Positions 32,104 through 41,910 of a stretch of 64,000 nucleotides of DNA are shown here, in pieces. Source of the DNA: Thermoanaerobacterales bacterium. Its GTDB lineage: Bacteria > Bacillota > Desulfotomaculia > Desulfotomaculales > JASEER01. The position numbers were made by a program, and so were the translations under genes. The stretch is from positions 40,670-104,669 of the forward strand of contig JASEER010000003.1 of the NCBI GenBank assembly GCA_030019475.1, in the 5' to 3' direction. The notes under the pieces were generated by a model that saw only the letters and a program-made list of their open reading frames with translations, did no database searches and was not told where the DNA came from. Each line of letters starts with the position of its first letter. Positions within the stretch are counted from its first letter, which is position 1.

Positions 32104-33756
32104 TCATACCAGGTAGTTCAACCGTTCAGGTGACGCCGGCTCTCGTCCGGGAGTCCCCGGGTCCGGCGCGCTCCAGGTCTCGGGGGGAACGGCCCAGGCC
32201 GCCTCGGGCGCCTGCCACCACTGGCCCTGGCCGCGGCCGGGCGAAGCGTCCCCGTGGCCGAGGAAGACCCCGGCCTGTCCGAGCTGCAACTGGTGCTGCG
32301 CCAGCTGCTCCCGGAGCTGCGGCAGGACGGCCTGGATGGCGTCCCGCACCGCGCCGTCGGGGGTGAAGAACTGGGCGCTCAGCTCGCCGCGCACCAGGGT
32401 CAGCTTCACCGTGACCGGCCCGAGATGCGGCGGATCAACAGCGATTTCCACCCGCACCGGCTGCCCCGGATGGTCGCGCATCTGATCCAAATGGCGCATA
32501 ACCTGTTGTACCACCTGCGCCGGGCTCAGGCCGGGAGGCGAGTTAAACGTCCCCGCCGGGGGAGGCGCTTGCGCCGTAACGGCGGCCGGGGCCCCGTCCA
32601 ACGAGCCGGACGGGGGGTGCGCGGAAGCTCCGCTTTCGGATGCGGCCACCGGCTTCGCGGTTACCGCTCCGCCGGAGCCCGGGTCAACGATGACTGTCCC
32701 GGCCGGGCGGACGCGGACATCCGCCCCTGCAGGCAGACCGGGGTCCGCCGCTACGCCCGGAGTGAGAGACTCCCGCACAGATTGAGTCTTGCCGGCGCCC
32801 GTTGTCCCGTGGCCGCCTGAAGTCGGCGACAGAGAATCACCTGCGGCCGCGGTGGAAAGGGGTATGCTCAAAAGTTCCGCTTTTCCACTTGAACCCGGCG
32901 CCGGATTTGACCGCGCTGCAGATGTAGACATGGGCCCGCTCAAAAGCTCGGCTTTATCGCCTGAAGCGGGTGCCGGACTTGAAGGCGTGGTCTTCCCTTC
33001 CGAAACCGGTCCACCGGCGCCCCTGGGGTCAACCCCCACGGTTTCAGACCTCAGCCCCGGGTCCCGGGCAACCGGGCCGGATAATGCTGCGGGCTCCGCG
33101 TTCCCGGGCGAACCGGGGCCGGGAGCGGTACCGGGGACGCTCGCTCCGGGCGCGTTGGCCGTGGCACCGGTTGCCGTTACCTCAGGGGTACCGGATCCAA
33201 CCCTTGGGACTATGCCGTCCCTCGGGGCGATCACGGACGTAACGGCGCCGGCAGCCGTACCGGTTGTCGCGCTGGGGGCACTCGCCGCGGTGCCGGCAGC
33301 CGCCGGCTGCCCTCCGCCTGCCGCCGGGGCCGGTGAATCGGCTGACGGTGAGTGCCCGCCGGTGACAGGGATGGCCGGTGGGGTTGCCGCGGCGCCTGAC
33401 GAGCTATCCGGTACAGTACCGCCCGGAGCCATGCCCAACATTAAGGTTTTCCCGGACACCGCCCCCTGTCCGGTGGTGGGTTCCCCAAGGGCGTTTGCCT
33501 CCGCCCCCTGCTGGAGCAAGGCTGCGCCGGCAGCCGTACCCGGCGTTCCACCGCCGTAGACCGTACCTGAAGACACACCGGCACCGCCGCCCATGGCCGC
33601 GGGCAGGCTCACCGGCGCAACGGGGGCACCAAGCCCGAGCATCTGCGCCAGCAGGGCTTCGAAATCCGCCCCGGCGCCGGGCGTCCCCCGTGCTTCGCCG
33701 GTTCCCAAAGCGTCAGGAGCCTGTCCTCCGGACACGAGCCCAATAAACGGCATCAT
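32104..33756 (-). CDS. fliK: Flagellar hook-length control protein FliK
   Basis: The 550-aa protein has a long Ala/Gly/Pro/Ser/Thr-rich region typical of the FliK ruler, followed by a conserved C-terminal Flg_hook domain (VRVEIAVDPPHLGPVTVKLTLVRGELSAQFFT, AVLPQLREQLAQ). Residues about 261-283 and 285-307 are a tandem imperfect repeat of PAPxSxxKAELLSxPxST. The repeat in the linker may change ruler length. Position between fliJ and flgD is standard. Confidence 0.92.
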   Translation of the reverse strand: MMPFIGLVSGGQAPDALGTGEARGTPGAGADFEALLAQMLGLGAPVAPVSLPAAMGGGAGVSSGTVYGGGTPGTAAGAALLQQGAEANALGEPTTGQGAVSGKTLMLGMAPGGTVPDSSSGAAATPPAIPVTGGHSPSADSPAPAAGGGQPAAAGTAASAPSATTGTAAGAVTSVIAPRDGIVPRVGSGTPEVTATGATANAPGASVPGTAPGPGSPGNAEPAALSGPVARDPGLRSETVGVDPRGAGGPVSEGKTTPSSPAPASGDKAELLSGPMSTSAARSNPAPGSSGKAELLSIPLSTAAAGDSLSPTSGGHGTTGAGKTQSVRESLTPGVAADPGLPAGADVRVRPAGTVIVDPGSGGAVTAKPVAASESGASAHPPSGSLDGAPAAVTAQAPPPAGTFNSPPGLSPAQVVQQVMRHLDQMRDHPGQPVRVEIAVDPPHLGPVTVKLTLVRGELSAQFFTPDGAVRDAIQAVLPQLREQLAQHQLQLGQAGVFLGHGDASPGRGQGQWWQAPEAAWAVPPETWSAPDPGTPGREPASPERLNYLV

Positions 33757-33760
33757 CTCG

Positions 33761-34213
33761 CTATTTCACCTCCTTCCCGCTGATTTGTATGTCAGCCCGT
33801 GAGGAGCGCATGCCGATCTCGTCGAGCGCTTTCTGCTCCCGGGACCGCTGCACGGCCTCAAAGGCTTGACGGCGCTGTTCTTTCAGGTTTTCCAGGGCTT
33901 TCTTTTCCCGCCGCGCGGCGACCAGGCTCTGCAGCCGTTGGGCCACGACCTGTTCCTTTACCGCCAGATCCCTGGCCAGCTCCCGCTCCCGGCCCCGCAA
34001 GTGCTCACGGTAGATCTGCAGGTGCAGGGCGACGGACAGGTCCAGCGCCTCCGCTTCCAGCAAGGCGGCCTCCAGGCGCAGGCGGGCGGTCTCCAGGGCA
34101 CGGGCGCGTTCCTCACGCTCCCGCTGCGCGGCCGCCAGGGCCTGCTCGGCTATCTCCTGCCGCTGCGCCCGGTGGCGCAGGACCGGCTCGAGACGGAAGA
34201 CGAACCGCGCCAT
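33761..34213 (-). CDS. fliJ: Flagellar export chaperone FliJ
   Basis: The 150-aa protein is almost wholly helical coiled coil, rich in Glu, Arg, Gln and Ala (FRLEPVLRHRAQRQEIAEQAL to LKEQRRQAFEAVQ). FliJ links the FliI ATPase to FlhA. It is 3 nt from fliI. Confidence 0.88.
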   Translation of the reverse strand: MARFVFRLEPVLRHRAQRQEIAEQALAAAQREREERARALETARLRLEAALLEAEALDLSVALHLQIYREHLRGRERELARDLAVKEQVVAQRLQSLVAARREKKALENLKEQRRQAFEAVQRSREQKALDEIGMRSSRADIQISGKEVK

Positions 34214-34216
34214 CGC

Positions 34217-35554
34217 CTAGGCTCCCCCTCCGGCAAGAGACGTTAACCGGTCAAGGGTCTGGTCAAACTCCGACACCTCGTCCGGCATCTGGCGCAAGAA
34301 GGCCGCCAGGGCGGGATAGACCTCAATCGCCCGGTCCACCGCCGGGTTCGTGCCGGAAACGTAGGCCCCGATGTTGATCAGGTCCTCGCTCTGGGTGTAG
34401 GCGGCCAAAAGGCGCCGTAACTCTCCGGCGACGCGCACGTGGTCACCGCCGGCCACGGTGGTCATCAGGCGGCTCGTGCTGTTCAGGATGTCGATCGCCG
34501 GGTAGTGGTAACGGGCCGCCAGTTCCCGGCTGAGAACGATATGGCCGTCCAGTATGCTCCTTGTCGCGTCGGCCACCGGCTCCTGCATGTCGTCCCCTTC
34601 CACCAGCACGGTGTAAAACCCGGTAATGGAGCCCCGCGGGCTCGTCCCCGCCCGCTCCAGGAGCTTGGGCAGCAGGGCGAAGACCGACGGGGTGTAGCCC
34701 CTCGTCGCCGGGGGCTCGCCGACGGCCAGCCCGACCTCGCGCTGGGCGAGGGCGAACCGGGTGACGCTGTCCATAAGGAGCAGGACGTCCTTTCCCCGGT
34801 CGCGGAAGTACTCGGCGATGGCCGTCGCCGTGAAGGCCGCCCGCAGGCGGACCAGAGGCGGCTGGTCCGAGGTGGCGGCGACGACCACCGATTTCGCCAA
34901 ACCGGCGGGGCCGAGGTCGGAGGCGATGAACTCCCGCACCTCACGGCCACGCTCCCCGACCAGGGCGACCACATTTATGTCGGCACTGGCGTGGCGGCAG
35001 ATCATGCCCATGAGCACGCTCTTACCCACGCCACTACCGGCGAAAATGCCGATGCGCTGGCCGCGGCCGCAGGTCAGGAAGGCGTCGATGGCCCGGATGC
35101 CGGTGGGGAGAGCATCGGTGATCAACGGCCGCTCCAGCGGCCCGGGCGGCGGCGCCTGCACCGGTACCTCGGACCCGCCGCGCAGGGGCCGGCCGTCCAG
35201 GGGTCGCCCGAGTCCGTCCAGGACACGGCCCAGGAGGCACTCCCCGGCCCGCACGGCCATGCTCCGCCCCCGGGGCACCACCCGGGATCCGGGGCGGATA
35301 CCCCGCAGGTCGCCCAAGGGCATCAGCAGCGAGGTGCGATCCCTGAAGCCGGCGACCTCGGCCATCACCGGCTCGTCCTGGCCGGGGACGTGGATTTCGC
35401 AGACTTCGCCGATGAAGGCGTCGATCCCCAGGACCTCAATCGTCAGGCCGACGACCTTCGCCACCTGCCCCAGCTTCTTCAGGACCGGCGCCCGGCGGAC
35501 GGCATCGCGCAGGGCACCCGGGTCCGGCAGGTATTCCCGCGCCGGCTCGCTCAC
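34217..35554 (-). CDS. fliI: Flagellar export ATPase FliI
   Basis: The 445-aa F1-beta-like ATPase has Walker [12 protein letters not shown], Walker [13 protein letters not shown], and [26 protein letters not shown], a diagnostic FliI/type III segment. Overlaps fliH by 4 nt. Confidence 0.97.
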   Translation of the reverse strand: MSEPAREYLPDPGALRDAVRRAPVLKKLGQVAKVVGLTIEVLGIDAFIGEVCEIHVPGQDEPVMAEVAGFRDRTSLLMPLGDLRGIRPGSRVVPRGRSMAVRAGECLLGRVLDGLGRPLDGRPLRGGSEVPVQAPPPGPLERPLITDALPTGIRAIDAFLTCGRGQRIGIFAGSGVGKSVLMGMICRHASADINVVALVGERGREVREFIASDLGPAGLAKSVVVAATSDQPPLVRLRAAFTATAIAEYFRDRGKDVLLLMDSVTRFALAQREVGLAVGEPPATRGYTPSVFALLPKLLERAGTSPRGSITGFYTVLVEGDDMQEPVADATRSILDGHIVLSRELAARYHYPAIDILNSTSRLMTTVAGGDHVRVAGELRRLLAAYTQSEDLINIGAYVSGTNPAVDRAIEVYPALAAFLRQMPDEVSEFDQTLDRLTSLAGGGA

Positions 35555-36255
35555 GACTCCAGCACCTCCCGCAGGGCCTGCCAGCGGGACTCCACCCGGG
35601 CGTCGACCAGCCCTTCGCCGGTATCGACCAGGCAGCCGCCGCGAGTAAGGCTGGCGTCGTCAACGATCCGAAAAACGGCGTCCGGCGCCACCAAAGCCCG
35701 CAGCTCGTCCGCCCGCTCCCGCAGCAGGGCGGCGTCTTCCGGGTGGGCGAACAGGATGACCTGCTCCCGGTCGCGCACCTGCCGGACCGCCTCCCGGGCG
35801 ATGGCCTCGACGATGCCGGGATCCAGGCTCAGCTGCCGGGCGACGGCCTGCTCGGCAATATCCAGCGCCAGGGCGCGGATCTCCCCGTCCAGGGTGGCCA
35901 GCGTTTCCCGCCGCAGGTCCTCGGCCGCTTGCACGACGGCCCGCGCATGTTCGCGCGCCGCGGCCAGTTCCTGCTCCATGGCCGCCCGCGCCTCTTCGAG
36001 GCCTCGCGCGTAGCCTTCTTCCTGCGCGCGCCGGGCGATCTCCTCGGCCTCGGCGTGCGCCCGTGCCAGGATGGCCTCGGCTTCCGCCCGTGCCCGCGCC
36101 AGTTCGGCTTCCGGGTCGGCCGGCGGAGCGGGCCCGTCCGGGCAAGCGCCGGGATCAGAGCCCGGCGCGGCGGCCCTTGAGCAGGGCCGGGTCACCAGGA
36201 CCAACGGCGTCCGGCCCACAGGCACCCCCCGCATCACATAACGGCTAGGCGACAT
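35551..36255 (-). CDS. fliH: Flagellar assembly protein FliH
   Basis: The 234-aa stator-like regulator of FliI has a helical N-terminal half of Ala/Glu/Arg repeats (about 50-110, probable coiled coil) and a C-terminal V-ATPase E-like domain ([38 protein letters not shown]). Low-complexity, GC-rich sequence. Confidence 0.9.
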   Translation of the reverse strand: MSPSRYVMRGVPVGRTPLVLVTRPCSRAAAPGSDPGACPDGPAPPADPEAELARARAEAEAILARAHAEAEEIARRAQEEGYARGLEEARAAMEQELAAAREHARAVVQAAEDLRRETLATLDGEIRALALDIAEQAVARQLSLDPGIVEAIAREAVRQVRDREQVILFAHPEDAALLRERADELRALVAPDAVFRIVDDASLTRGGCLVDTGEGLVDARVESRWQALREVLES

Positions 36256-36269
36256 ACCTCGGCCCTCCC

Positions 36270-37286
36270 TTACACAAGGACGGCGTCCTCCCCACCCCTC
36301 GCGATAATGATCTCCCCTGCTTCCTCCAGTGCCCGGATGACTTTTACGATCCGCTGCTGCGCCTCCTCCACGTCGCGCAGGCGCACCGGGCCCATGTAGT
36401 CGATCTCGTCCTTGAGCATCTGGGCGGCGCGCTGCGACTGGTTCTTGAAAATGCGCTGGCGCACCTCCTCGTTCGCCCCGCGCAGGGCGACGGCCAGGTC
36501 CTTCGGGTTGACCTCGTTGAGAATCCGCTGGATGAAGACATTGTCCAGCTTGATGATGTCCTCGAAGACGAACATCCGCCGGCGCACTTCCTCGGCCAGG
36601 GCCGGGTCGTCGGCCTCGAGCTGGTCGAGGATGGCCTTCTCGGTGGCGCGGTCGGCGGCGTTTAAGATGTTCACCAGAAGTTCCACCCCGCCCTCGGCGG
36701 TTCGGTCCTCCTGGCTGAAGCTCGACAGCTTCCGGTCCAGGATGCGCTCGACCTCGTCCACCATTTCCAGCGAAGCGCGCTCCATCGTGGCGACACGCTT
36801 TGCCACGTCCTTCTGTATGTCCTCCGGCAGCTCCGCCAGGATGCCCGCCGCCTGGTCGGGGTGCAGGTAGGCCATCGTCAAGGCGATGGTCTGCGGGTGC
36901 TCGTCCCGCACGAAGTTGAGCAGCTGCCGCGGGTCGGCCTTGCGCAGGGATGAGAAAGGCATGATCTTGCCGGTGGTCATGAGCTTCTTGATGATCTCGT
37001 CCGCCTTGTGGGGGCCGACCGCCTTTTCCAGGACGTCGCGGGCATAGCCGATGCCGCCGGTAACAATGAAAGTGCGCGCCTGGTGGAGGTCCTCGAACTC
37101 CTTCAGTACCGATTCGCGCTCCTCCGGCTTCACCCGGCCGAGGTTAGAGATGGTGTAGGTGATCTGCTCGATCTCCTGCTCTTGAAAGCCCTGTTTAAGG
37201 ATGCGGGCGGAAAGGTCTGCACCCAGGGAGACGAGCAGCACCGCCGCCTTTTGCAGGCCCTTGCTCCTCACGGTCGATACGGGCAT
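36270..37286 (-). CDS. fliG: Flagellar motor switch protein FliG
   Basis: The 338-aa torque-generating C-ring subunit has an N-terminal FliF-binding domain, the armadillo EHPQTIALTMAYLHPDQAA motif in the middle domain, and a C-terminal domain with the charged helix ending FEDIIKLDNVFIQRIL. Normal length and position after fliF. Confidence 0.97.
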   Translation of the reverse strand: MPVSTVRSKGLQKAAVLLVSLGADLSARILKQGFQEQEIEQITYTISNLGRVKPEERESVLKEFEDLHQARTFIVTGGIGYARDVLEKAVGPHKADEIIKKLMTTGKIMPFSSLRKADPRQLLNFVRDEHPQTIALTMAYLHPDQAAGILAELPEDIQKDVAKRVATMERASLEMVDEVERILDRKLSSFSQEDRTAEGGVELLVNILNAADRATEKAILDQLEADDPALAEEVRRRMFVFEDIIKLDNVFIQRILNEVNPKDLAVALRGANEEVRQRIFKNQSQRAAQMLKDEIDYMGPVRLRDVEEAQQRIVKVIRALEEAGEIIIARGGEDAVLV

Positions 37287-37295
37287 GGCTTCCCC

Positions 37296-38822
37296 CTACT
37301 CCTCTTTCAACCAGACCTTAATGATGTCGGCCACTTCCTGCGGGCGTTCGCGGGCCAGCTCGCGCATCTTTTCCTCCTGGGCATCGGTGCGCCGCGGCGG
37401 GGGCTTCATCGGCCCCTCGTCCTCGCCCGGCTCACCCGGCGCCAGTCCCTCCACCGCCGGCATCGCGGCCCTGCGCCGCCGTCTGAGCATGAACAGCAGG
37501 CCGAATACGATAAGCAGCAACAGCCCCGCCGCCCCGGCGATGGCGTAAGTCAGCACACGCCGTTCCTGGGCCTTCTTGGCCGCGGCGGCGGCCTTCGCCT
37601 CGTCCTCGGCGAGTTGCTTCTGGTAGGTGTTGTCAAAGCCCATCGCCGAAATCGTGACCTGGTCGCCGCGCCCGGGGTTGAACCCCACCGCCGTGGCCAC
37701 CAGCTGCTCGATCTCCTGCCTCTTCGCAGGCGTCAGATCCCCGTCGACCACCACGGCGGTCGAGAGGCGCCGCAGGACTCCGGGGGCCTGGACGATGGTC
37801 TCCTGCCGCGTGCCGACCTGGTAGTTGCGGGTCGTATCCTCGCGGGTGTATCCCTGGTTCCCGCCGGGCGTTGGCGTCTCATAGCCGAAGTTACCCCCCG
37901 TGCCGGCGGTACCTCCCGCGGCGCCGGCCGCCCCCTGCTCCCGGCTGGTCTGCTCGCTGACAACAACACCCTCGCCCTCCGGGACGTTGATCACCGTCTC
38001 CGTCCGGGAGAAGTCGAGGTCGGCGCTGACCATGCAGACCGCCTTTCCGGGACCGAGGACGCGCTCCAGCATCTGCTGGACTCTCTTCTCAAGCTCCTTC
38101 TCGTAAGAGCGCTTGACCTGCTGCTGTGTCATGCCGGCCGAGGCCACCTGGTCGGAACCTGCCTCATCGCTGAGGATACGGCCCTCCATGTCAATGACGT
38201 GCACGTTTTCGGGCTTCAGGCCCTCGACGCTGCCCGTGACGAGGGCCACGATCCCCTGCACCTGCTCCGGTTTCAGCTGCGTAAGGGGCTTCAGTTTAAG
38301 GGCCACCGACGCCGAGGGTTCGGGCTGCTCCTCGTCGAAGACCGTCTTTTTAGGGATGACCAGGTGTACCCGCGCCTGCTCGACCTCCTCCAGTTGCACG
38401 ATCGTCCTCTGCAGTTCCCCCTGCAGCGCGCGCTGGTAGTTGACCTGCTGCTCAAACTCGGTGATCCCCAGCTTCGTCTTGTCAAAGAGTTCAAAGCCCA
38501 GCCCGCCCGCGTTCAGAGCGCCGCTGGAGGCCAGCTGAATCCGGGTCTCATAGACCTGGTCGCGGGGGACCTGAACCGTCGTCCCCTGGTCGGTCAGACG
38601 GTAGGGGACCTGAAGTTCCTTAAGCTTGGCGACGATGGCTCCCGCCTCGCCCGGCGCCAGGCCCGAGAAAAGCGGCGCGTAGCGGTATTGCCCGATAAGG
38701 CCGGCAACGTAGATAACCGCCGCAATGACACCCGCCACGGCCATTCCAAGGGCAATCCGCTGGACCGGGCTGAGTGCCTGCCATCTTTCTCTTGCCCCGG
38801 CCGCCACTGCAGGAGTGGCCAA
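37296..38822 (-). CDS. fliF: MS-ring protein FliF
   Basis: The 508-aa protein has two membrane helices (near residues 22-42 and 425-445), ring-building motifs in between (YAPLFSGLAPGEAGAIVAKL, QALQGELQRTIVQLEEVEQARVHLVIP) and a cytoplasmic C-terminal FliG-binding tail rich in Glu (DVADIIK..LKEE-type). It starts at ATG 38822, 143 nt from fliE; that gap holds no gene. Confidence 0.97.
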   Translation of the reverse strand: MATPAVAAGARERWQALSPVQRIALGMAVAGVIAAVIYVAGLIGQYRYAPLFSGLAPGEAGAIVAKLKELQVPYRLTDQGTTVQVPRDQVYETRIQLASSGALNAGGLGFELFDKTKLGITEFEQQVNYQRALQGELQRTIVQLEEVEQARVHLVIPKKTVFDEEQPEPSASVALKLKPLTQLKPEQVQGIVALVTGSVEGLKPENVHVIDMEGRILSDEAGSDQVASAGMTQQQVKRSYEKELEKRVQQMLERVLGPGKAVCMVSADLDFSRTETVINVPEGEGVVVSEQTSREQGAAGAAGGTAGTGGNFGYETPTPGGNQGYTREDTTRNYQVGTRQETIVQAPGVLRRLSTAVVVDGDLTPAKRQEIEQLVATAVGFNPGRGDQVTISAMGFDNTYQKQLAEDEAKAAAAAKKAQERRVLTYAIAGAAGLLLLIVFGLLFMLRRRRRAAMPAVEGLAPGEPGEDEGPMKPPPRRTDAQEEKMRELARERPQEVADIIKVWLKEE

Positions 38823-38965
38823 CTTCCTTCAGCCCCCTCGACAACCGTCTGTTCCCTTATCTTCCGTCCCCAAGGCTCCCGGCCATCGTGCGCTTATCCG
38901 CCGGGGTCACGCCGCGCATTATGACCCCTACGGATTGCTTCCCAATCCTTTTATCCGACTTCCCT

Positions 38966-39268
38966 TTACACCGGCATGCGGAAGATTTCCTGATAGGCCT
39001 CGACCAGCTTGTTACGTGTCTGCACCGTGAGCTGCATCCAGATCTCGGCCTCCTTCATCGCCACCACGACCTGGTGCAGGTCGTCCACCTCGCCGGCCAG
39101 GAAACCCTTAATCGTCTCGTCGGCCTTGACCTGCGCCGCGTTTACCTTGTCCAGCGCCTGGCTCAGGAATTCGCCGAAGGACACTCCACCCCCGCCGGCG
39201 GCTTGAGCAGCCTTCTGCGCGGCCTGCCCTGCGCCGGGCGGCACGGCCGGGGTCACGTCGTTAATCAT
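38966..39268 (-). CDS. fliE: Flagellar hook-basal body protein FliE
   Basis: FliE joins the MS ring to the rod. The 100-aa protein has FGEFLSQALDKVNAAQVKADE and the C-terminal AMKEAEIWMQLTVQTRNKLVEAYQEIFRMPV. The open frame runs to 39436, but ATG at 39268 has GGAGGAG 9-10 nt upstream and gives the family length. Confidence 0.95.
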   Translation of the reverse strand: MINDVTPAVPPGAGQAAQKAAQAAGGGGVSFGEFLSQALDKVNAAQVKADETIKGFLAGEVDDLHQVVVAMKEAEIWMQLTVQTRNKLVEAYQEIFRMPV

Positions 39269-39501
39269 ATCGTCACTCTCCTCCTGCCCGGTTTTCCCGC
39301 AGCCAAAAACAAGAGCTACCCCGACAAGAGAGTAGCCCATCCCCTGCCGGCAACCCGGCCGCCTTAAATCCGTAAAAGAAGACAAAGGCCCGTGGTTTTG
39401 CGTCCCCGCCTTTCGACGGGTTTGCCATTGTCGCACAGGGACGTCCGGTGTGGCAGCTCGCGGCCGTCAGTCATATAGCGCTGTAGTGTCCTCCCGTCAG
39501 A

Positions 39502-39915
39502 CTAGCGTCCCATCTCCAATGCATAGGATGCCAACTGCTTCGTGGCCTGTAGGGCGGCGGCGTTGGCTTCGTAGGCACGCGTTGCGCTGAGCATGTCGAT
39601 CATCTCGTTGACGACGTTGACGTTCGGGTACTCTACGTAGCCGTCCGCCCGGGCGTCCGGGTGGTCCGGCTCGTAGGCCGTCCGCGGTGGACCGTCGTCC
39701 TGGACGATCGCTGTCACCTGCACCCCGGCGTTCCGCCAGCCGTGCAGCGCCCGCTGCAGCCGCTGGGCGAAGACCACCGTCTGCCGGCGGTAGGGCCCGC
39801 CCTGCGGGGTGCGGGTCGTCTCGGCGTTGGCCAGGTTATTGGCCACGATGTCGAGGCGTAACCGTTCGGCGGTCAGGCCCGAGGCGCTGATGCCGAAGCT
39901 GTCGAAGTAGCCCAC
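39502..39915 (-). CDS. flgC: Flagellar rod protein FlgC
   Basis: The 137-aa rod subunit has SGLTAERLRLDIVANNLANAETTRTPQGGPYRRQTV and a C-terminal MIDMLSATRAYEANAAALQATKQ. Directly follows flgB. Confidence 0.96.
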   Translation of the reverse strand: MGYFDSFGISASGLTAERLRLDIVANNLANAETTRTPQGGPYRRQTVVFAQRLQRALHGWRNAGVQVTAIVQDDGPPRTAYEPDHPDARADGYVEYPNVNVVNEMIDMLSATRAYEANAAALQATKQLASYALEMGR

Positions 39916-39921
39916 GGAGTT

Positions 39922-40332
39922 CTACCTCCCTCCGTTGATGACCAAGCTCAGTTTCGCCAGCCGGTCGCCGAGCATCTGGGCCGACGCCCGGTAGGCGATG
40001 GTGTTGGTTGCCAGGGAGACCATTTCCCGGTCCAGGTCCACGTTGTTCCCGTCCGCCCGCATGCTGGTCATGCGTACCGGCTCCGCCTCGGGCGTCAGGG
40101 TCTCCAGGTCGCCCGCTCCTCCGAAGTGGCGGGGATCGGTGCGGCGCAGCGGCAGCGCCTGCTCGCGTACACCGACCGCCTTCCGGAGCAGCTCTTCGAA
40201 GCGGACCTCGGACCTCTTAAAGCCCGGGGTGTTCAGGTTGGCGATGTTGTCGGCGATGACCCTCTGCCGCAACGAGGTGGCTTCCAGAGCCTTCGCCAGG
40301 GCCAGGTGCGTCGTTTCATTGAAAAGCTGCAC
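39922..40332 (-). CDS. flgB: Flagellar rod protein FlgB
   Basis: The 136-aa rod subunit has LRQRVIADNIANLNTPGFKRSEVRFEE and NNVDLDREMVSLATNTIAYRASAQ. It is the first gene of the 27-kb leftward flagellar operon. Palindromes in the 60 nt before it may be regulatory. Confidence 0.96.
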   Translation of the reverse strand: MQLFNETTHLALAKALEATSLRQRVIADNIANLNTPGFKRSEVRFEELLRKAVGVREQALPLRRTDPRHFGGAGDLETLTPEAEPVRMTSMRADGNNVDLDREMVSLATNTIAYRASAQMLGDRLAKLSLVINGGR

Positions 40333-40350
40333 GGTGCTCCCCCCTCAACC

Positions 40351-40389
40351 GCAATGCATTGCGTGGTCCTGATAGGACCCTGGTCCTAT
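40351..40389. promoter_or_regulatory. Palindromes just upstream of flgB
   Basis: GCAATGCATTGC (40351-40362) is a perfect 12-bp palindrome, and ATAGGACC-CT-GGTCCTAT (40372-40389) a perfect 8-bp inverted repeat; GGTCCT also recurs at 40365 and near 40407. They could be operators or an mRNA fold in the flgB leader. No protein is known to me to bind them. Confidence 0.45.
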
Positions 40390-40680
40390 ATGAGCTGGGA
40401 TTGAGGTCCTAACATAATTAGTCTGCGTTGCCAATGAGTGGATATGTATTGTATTTACGACAGTTCTCGGGAATTTCCTGCCGCTTTTGCCAGCAAATTA
40501 TGCCGCGTTTTGCAACGACCCACCCAAATCCTTAACATGCAATCGAAGTCACATGGATAGGATTCAATAGCTATTCCAACTTTTTCTGATAATACGACTT
40601 TTCTCCCTAATTTCCTGCATATCTTTTCTAAAGTTTTGGTTAAGCCTTTCCGATTATCGAAGTTTTGGAGAGAAGATCTC
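40390..40680. other. AT-rich gap upstream of the flagellar operon
   Basis: Probably the promoter region of the flgB operon. It is clearly poorer in G+C than the genes on both sides. No sigma-28 box was found; several sigma-A-like hexamers occur but none has both boxes convincing. A leftward open frame (40455-40739) crosses it but has no acceptable start or ribosome site. Confidence 0.4.
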
Positions 40681-41910
40681 TTAGCGGCGGTAATACAGGA
40701 TGACCTTCCGGACGGCCCGGATAACGTCTTCCACGTCACGGTCGGTCATCGCCGGGAAGAGGGGCAGGGTGAGGACACGGCGGTAGAACTCCTCGGCACG
40801 CGGCGCGGGTGACGGCTCCTCCAGTGTGCAGACGTTGACGTTGCTGTTCAGGAGCCAGCGGTAGTAGGGGTGGGTGTGGACGGGGATGTAGTGGACGTGG
40901 ACGCCGATGTTCTCGGCGCGCAGGGCGAGAAAGACAGTGCGCCGGTCGGCGCGCAGGTGCTCCGGCCGCAGGGCGAGGACGTAGAGATGCCAGGCCGGCT
41001 CGGCCTGGGCGGGGTCGGGCCAGAGCGGCGTCTCAACCTCCGGCAGGTCGGCAAAAGCTTCATTATATAAGGAAACGATCTCCCGGCGGCGGTCCAGGAA
41101 GCGGTCCAGCTTAGCCAGCTGGGAGAGGCCCAGGGCGGCCTGCAGGTCGGTCAGGCGGTAGTTGTACCCCAGTTCCTGCATCTCATAGTACCAGGGGCCG
41201 TGGTCGTCCAGCATCCTCTCCGGGCGGCGCTCGATCCCGTGGTTGCGGAAGAGCAGGAGCCACTCATAGAGTTCCTCCGAGTTTGTCGTCACCACCCCGC
41301 CCTCACCGGTAGTGACGTGCTTCACCGGGTGCAGGCTGAAGACCGTCATGTCGCTCAAGCTCCCAACCGGCTGCCCCCGGTACGTCGCCCCCAGGGCGTG
41401 ACAGGCGTCCTCGATCACGATGAGGTTATGTTCGGCGGCAACGGCGTGGATCGCGTCCAGGTCGCAGGGCCGCCCGGTGTAGTGCACCGGAATGATCGCT
41501 TTGGTGTTCGGTGTGACCTTCGCCCGGACCTCGTCCGGGTCGATATTCCCCGTGCGGGGATCGATGTCCGCGAAGACCGGCATCGCTCCCACGTAGCGGA
41601 CACAGTTCACCGAGGCGGCGAAAGTCATCGGCGTCACGATGACCTCGTCCCCCCGCCCGAGCCCGGCGGCCAGGCAGGCCAGGTGCAGCCCCGCCGTCCC
41701 GCTGGAGACGGCGACCGCGTAGCACGCCCCTACCCGGGCGGCGAAGGCCTCCTCGAACTCCCGGATCTTCGGCCCCGTCGTCAGCCAGTCGCTCCGCAGC
41801 ACCGCCGTCACGGCGGCGACGTCGTCCTCGTCGACCCACTGCCGGGCATAGGGCAGGTAAGTCTCCCGCACTGGTTGTCCACCCGCGAGGGCGGGGAGAT
41901 CGTCAGGCAT
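40681..41910 (-). CDS. pseC: PseC-like UDP-sugar aminotransferase (DegT/DnrJ/EryC1 family)
   Basis: A PLP aminotransferase of 409 aa, most like PseC, which makes UDP-4-amino-4,6-dideoxy-N-acetyl-altrosamine for pseudaminic acid. It shows YARQWVDEDDVAAVTAVLRSDWLTTGP, VSSGTAGLHLA, EDACHALGA, the PLP lysine in SLHPVKHVTTGEGG, and GYNYRLTDLQAALGL. No other pse gene (pseB, G, H, I, F) is in the window, so it may serve a different 4-amino sugar or be a remnant of a pseudaminic route. A hairpin CTATCG-TTGCG-CGATAG (41961-41977) lies in its leader. Confidence 0.85.
   Translation of the reverse strand: MPDDLPALAGGQPVRETYLPYARQWVDEDDVAAVTAVLRSDWLTTGPKIREFEEAFAARVGACYAVAVSSGTAGLHLACLAAGLGRGDEVIVTPMTFAASVNCVRYVGAMPVFADIDPRTGNIDPDEVRAKVTPNTKAIIPVHYTGRPCDLDAIHAVAAEHNLIVIEDACHALGATYRGQPVGSLSDMTVFSLHPVKHVTTGEGGVVTTNSEELYEWLLLFRNHGIERRPERMLDDHGPWYYEMQELGYNYRLTDLQAALGLSQLAKLDRFLDRRREIVSLYNEAFADLPEVETPLWPDPAQAEPAWHLYVLALRPEHLRADRRTVFLALRAENIGVHVHYIPVHTHPYYRWLLNSNVNVCTLEEPSPAPRAEEFYRRVLTLPLFPAMTDRDVEDVIRAVRKVILYYRR

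Noticed and set aside
32789..33559. Long rightward ORF of 256 codons, Pro/Ala/Gly-rich
   Set aside because: It is the antisense shadow of the low-complexity FliK linker; high GC leaves reverse frames open.
40455..40739. Leftward ORF of 94 codons upstream of flgB
   Set aside because: Its first codons lie in the end of the PseC-like gene, and the part outside has no usable start or ribosome site. It may be a relic, but cannot be supported as a gene.
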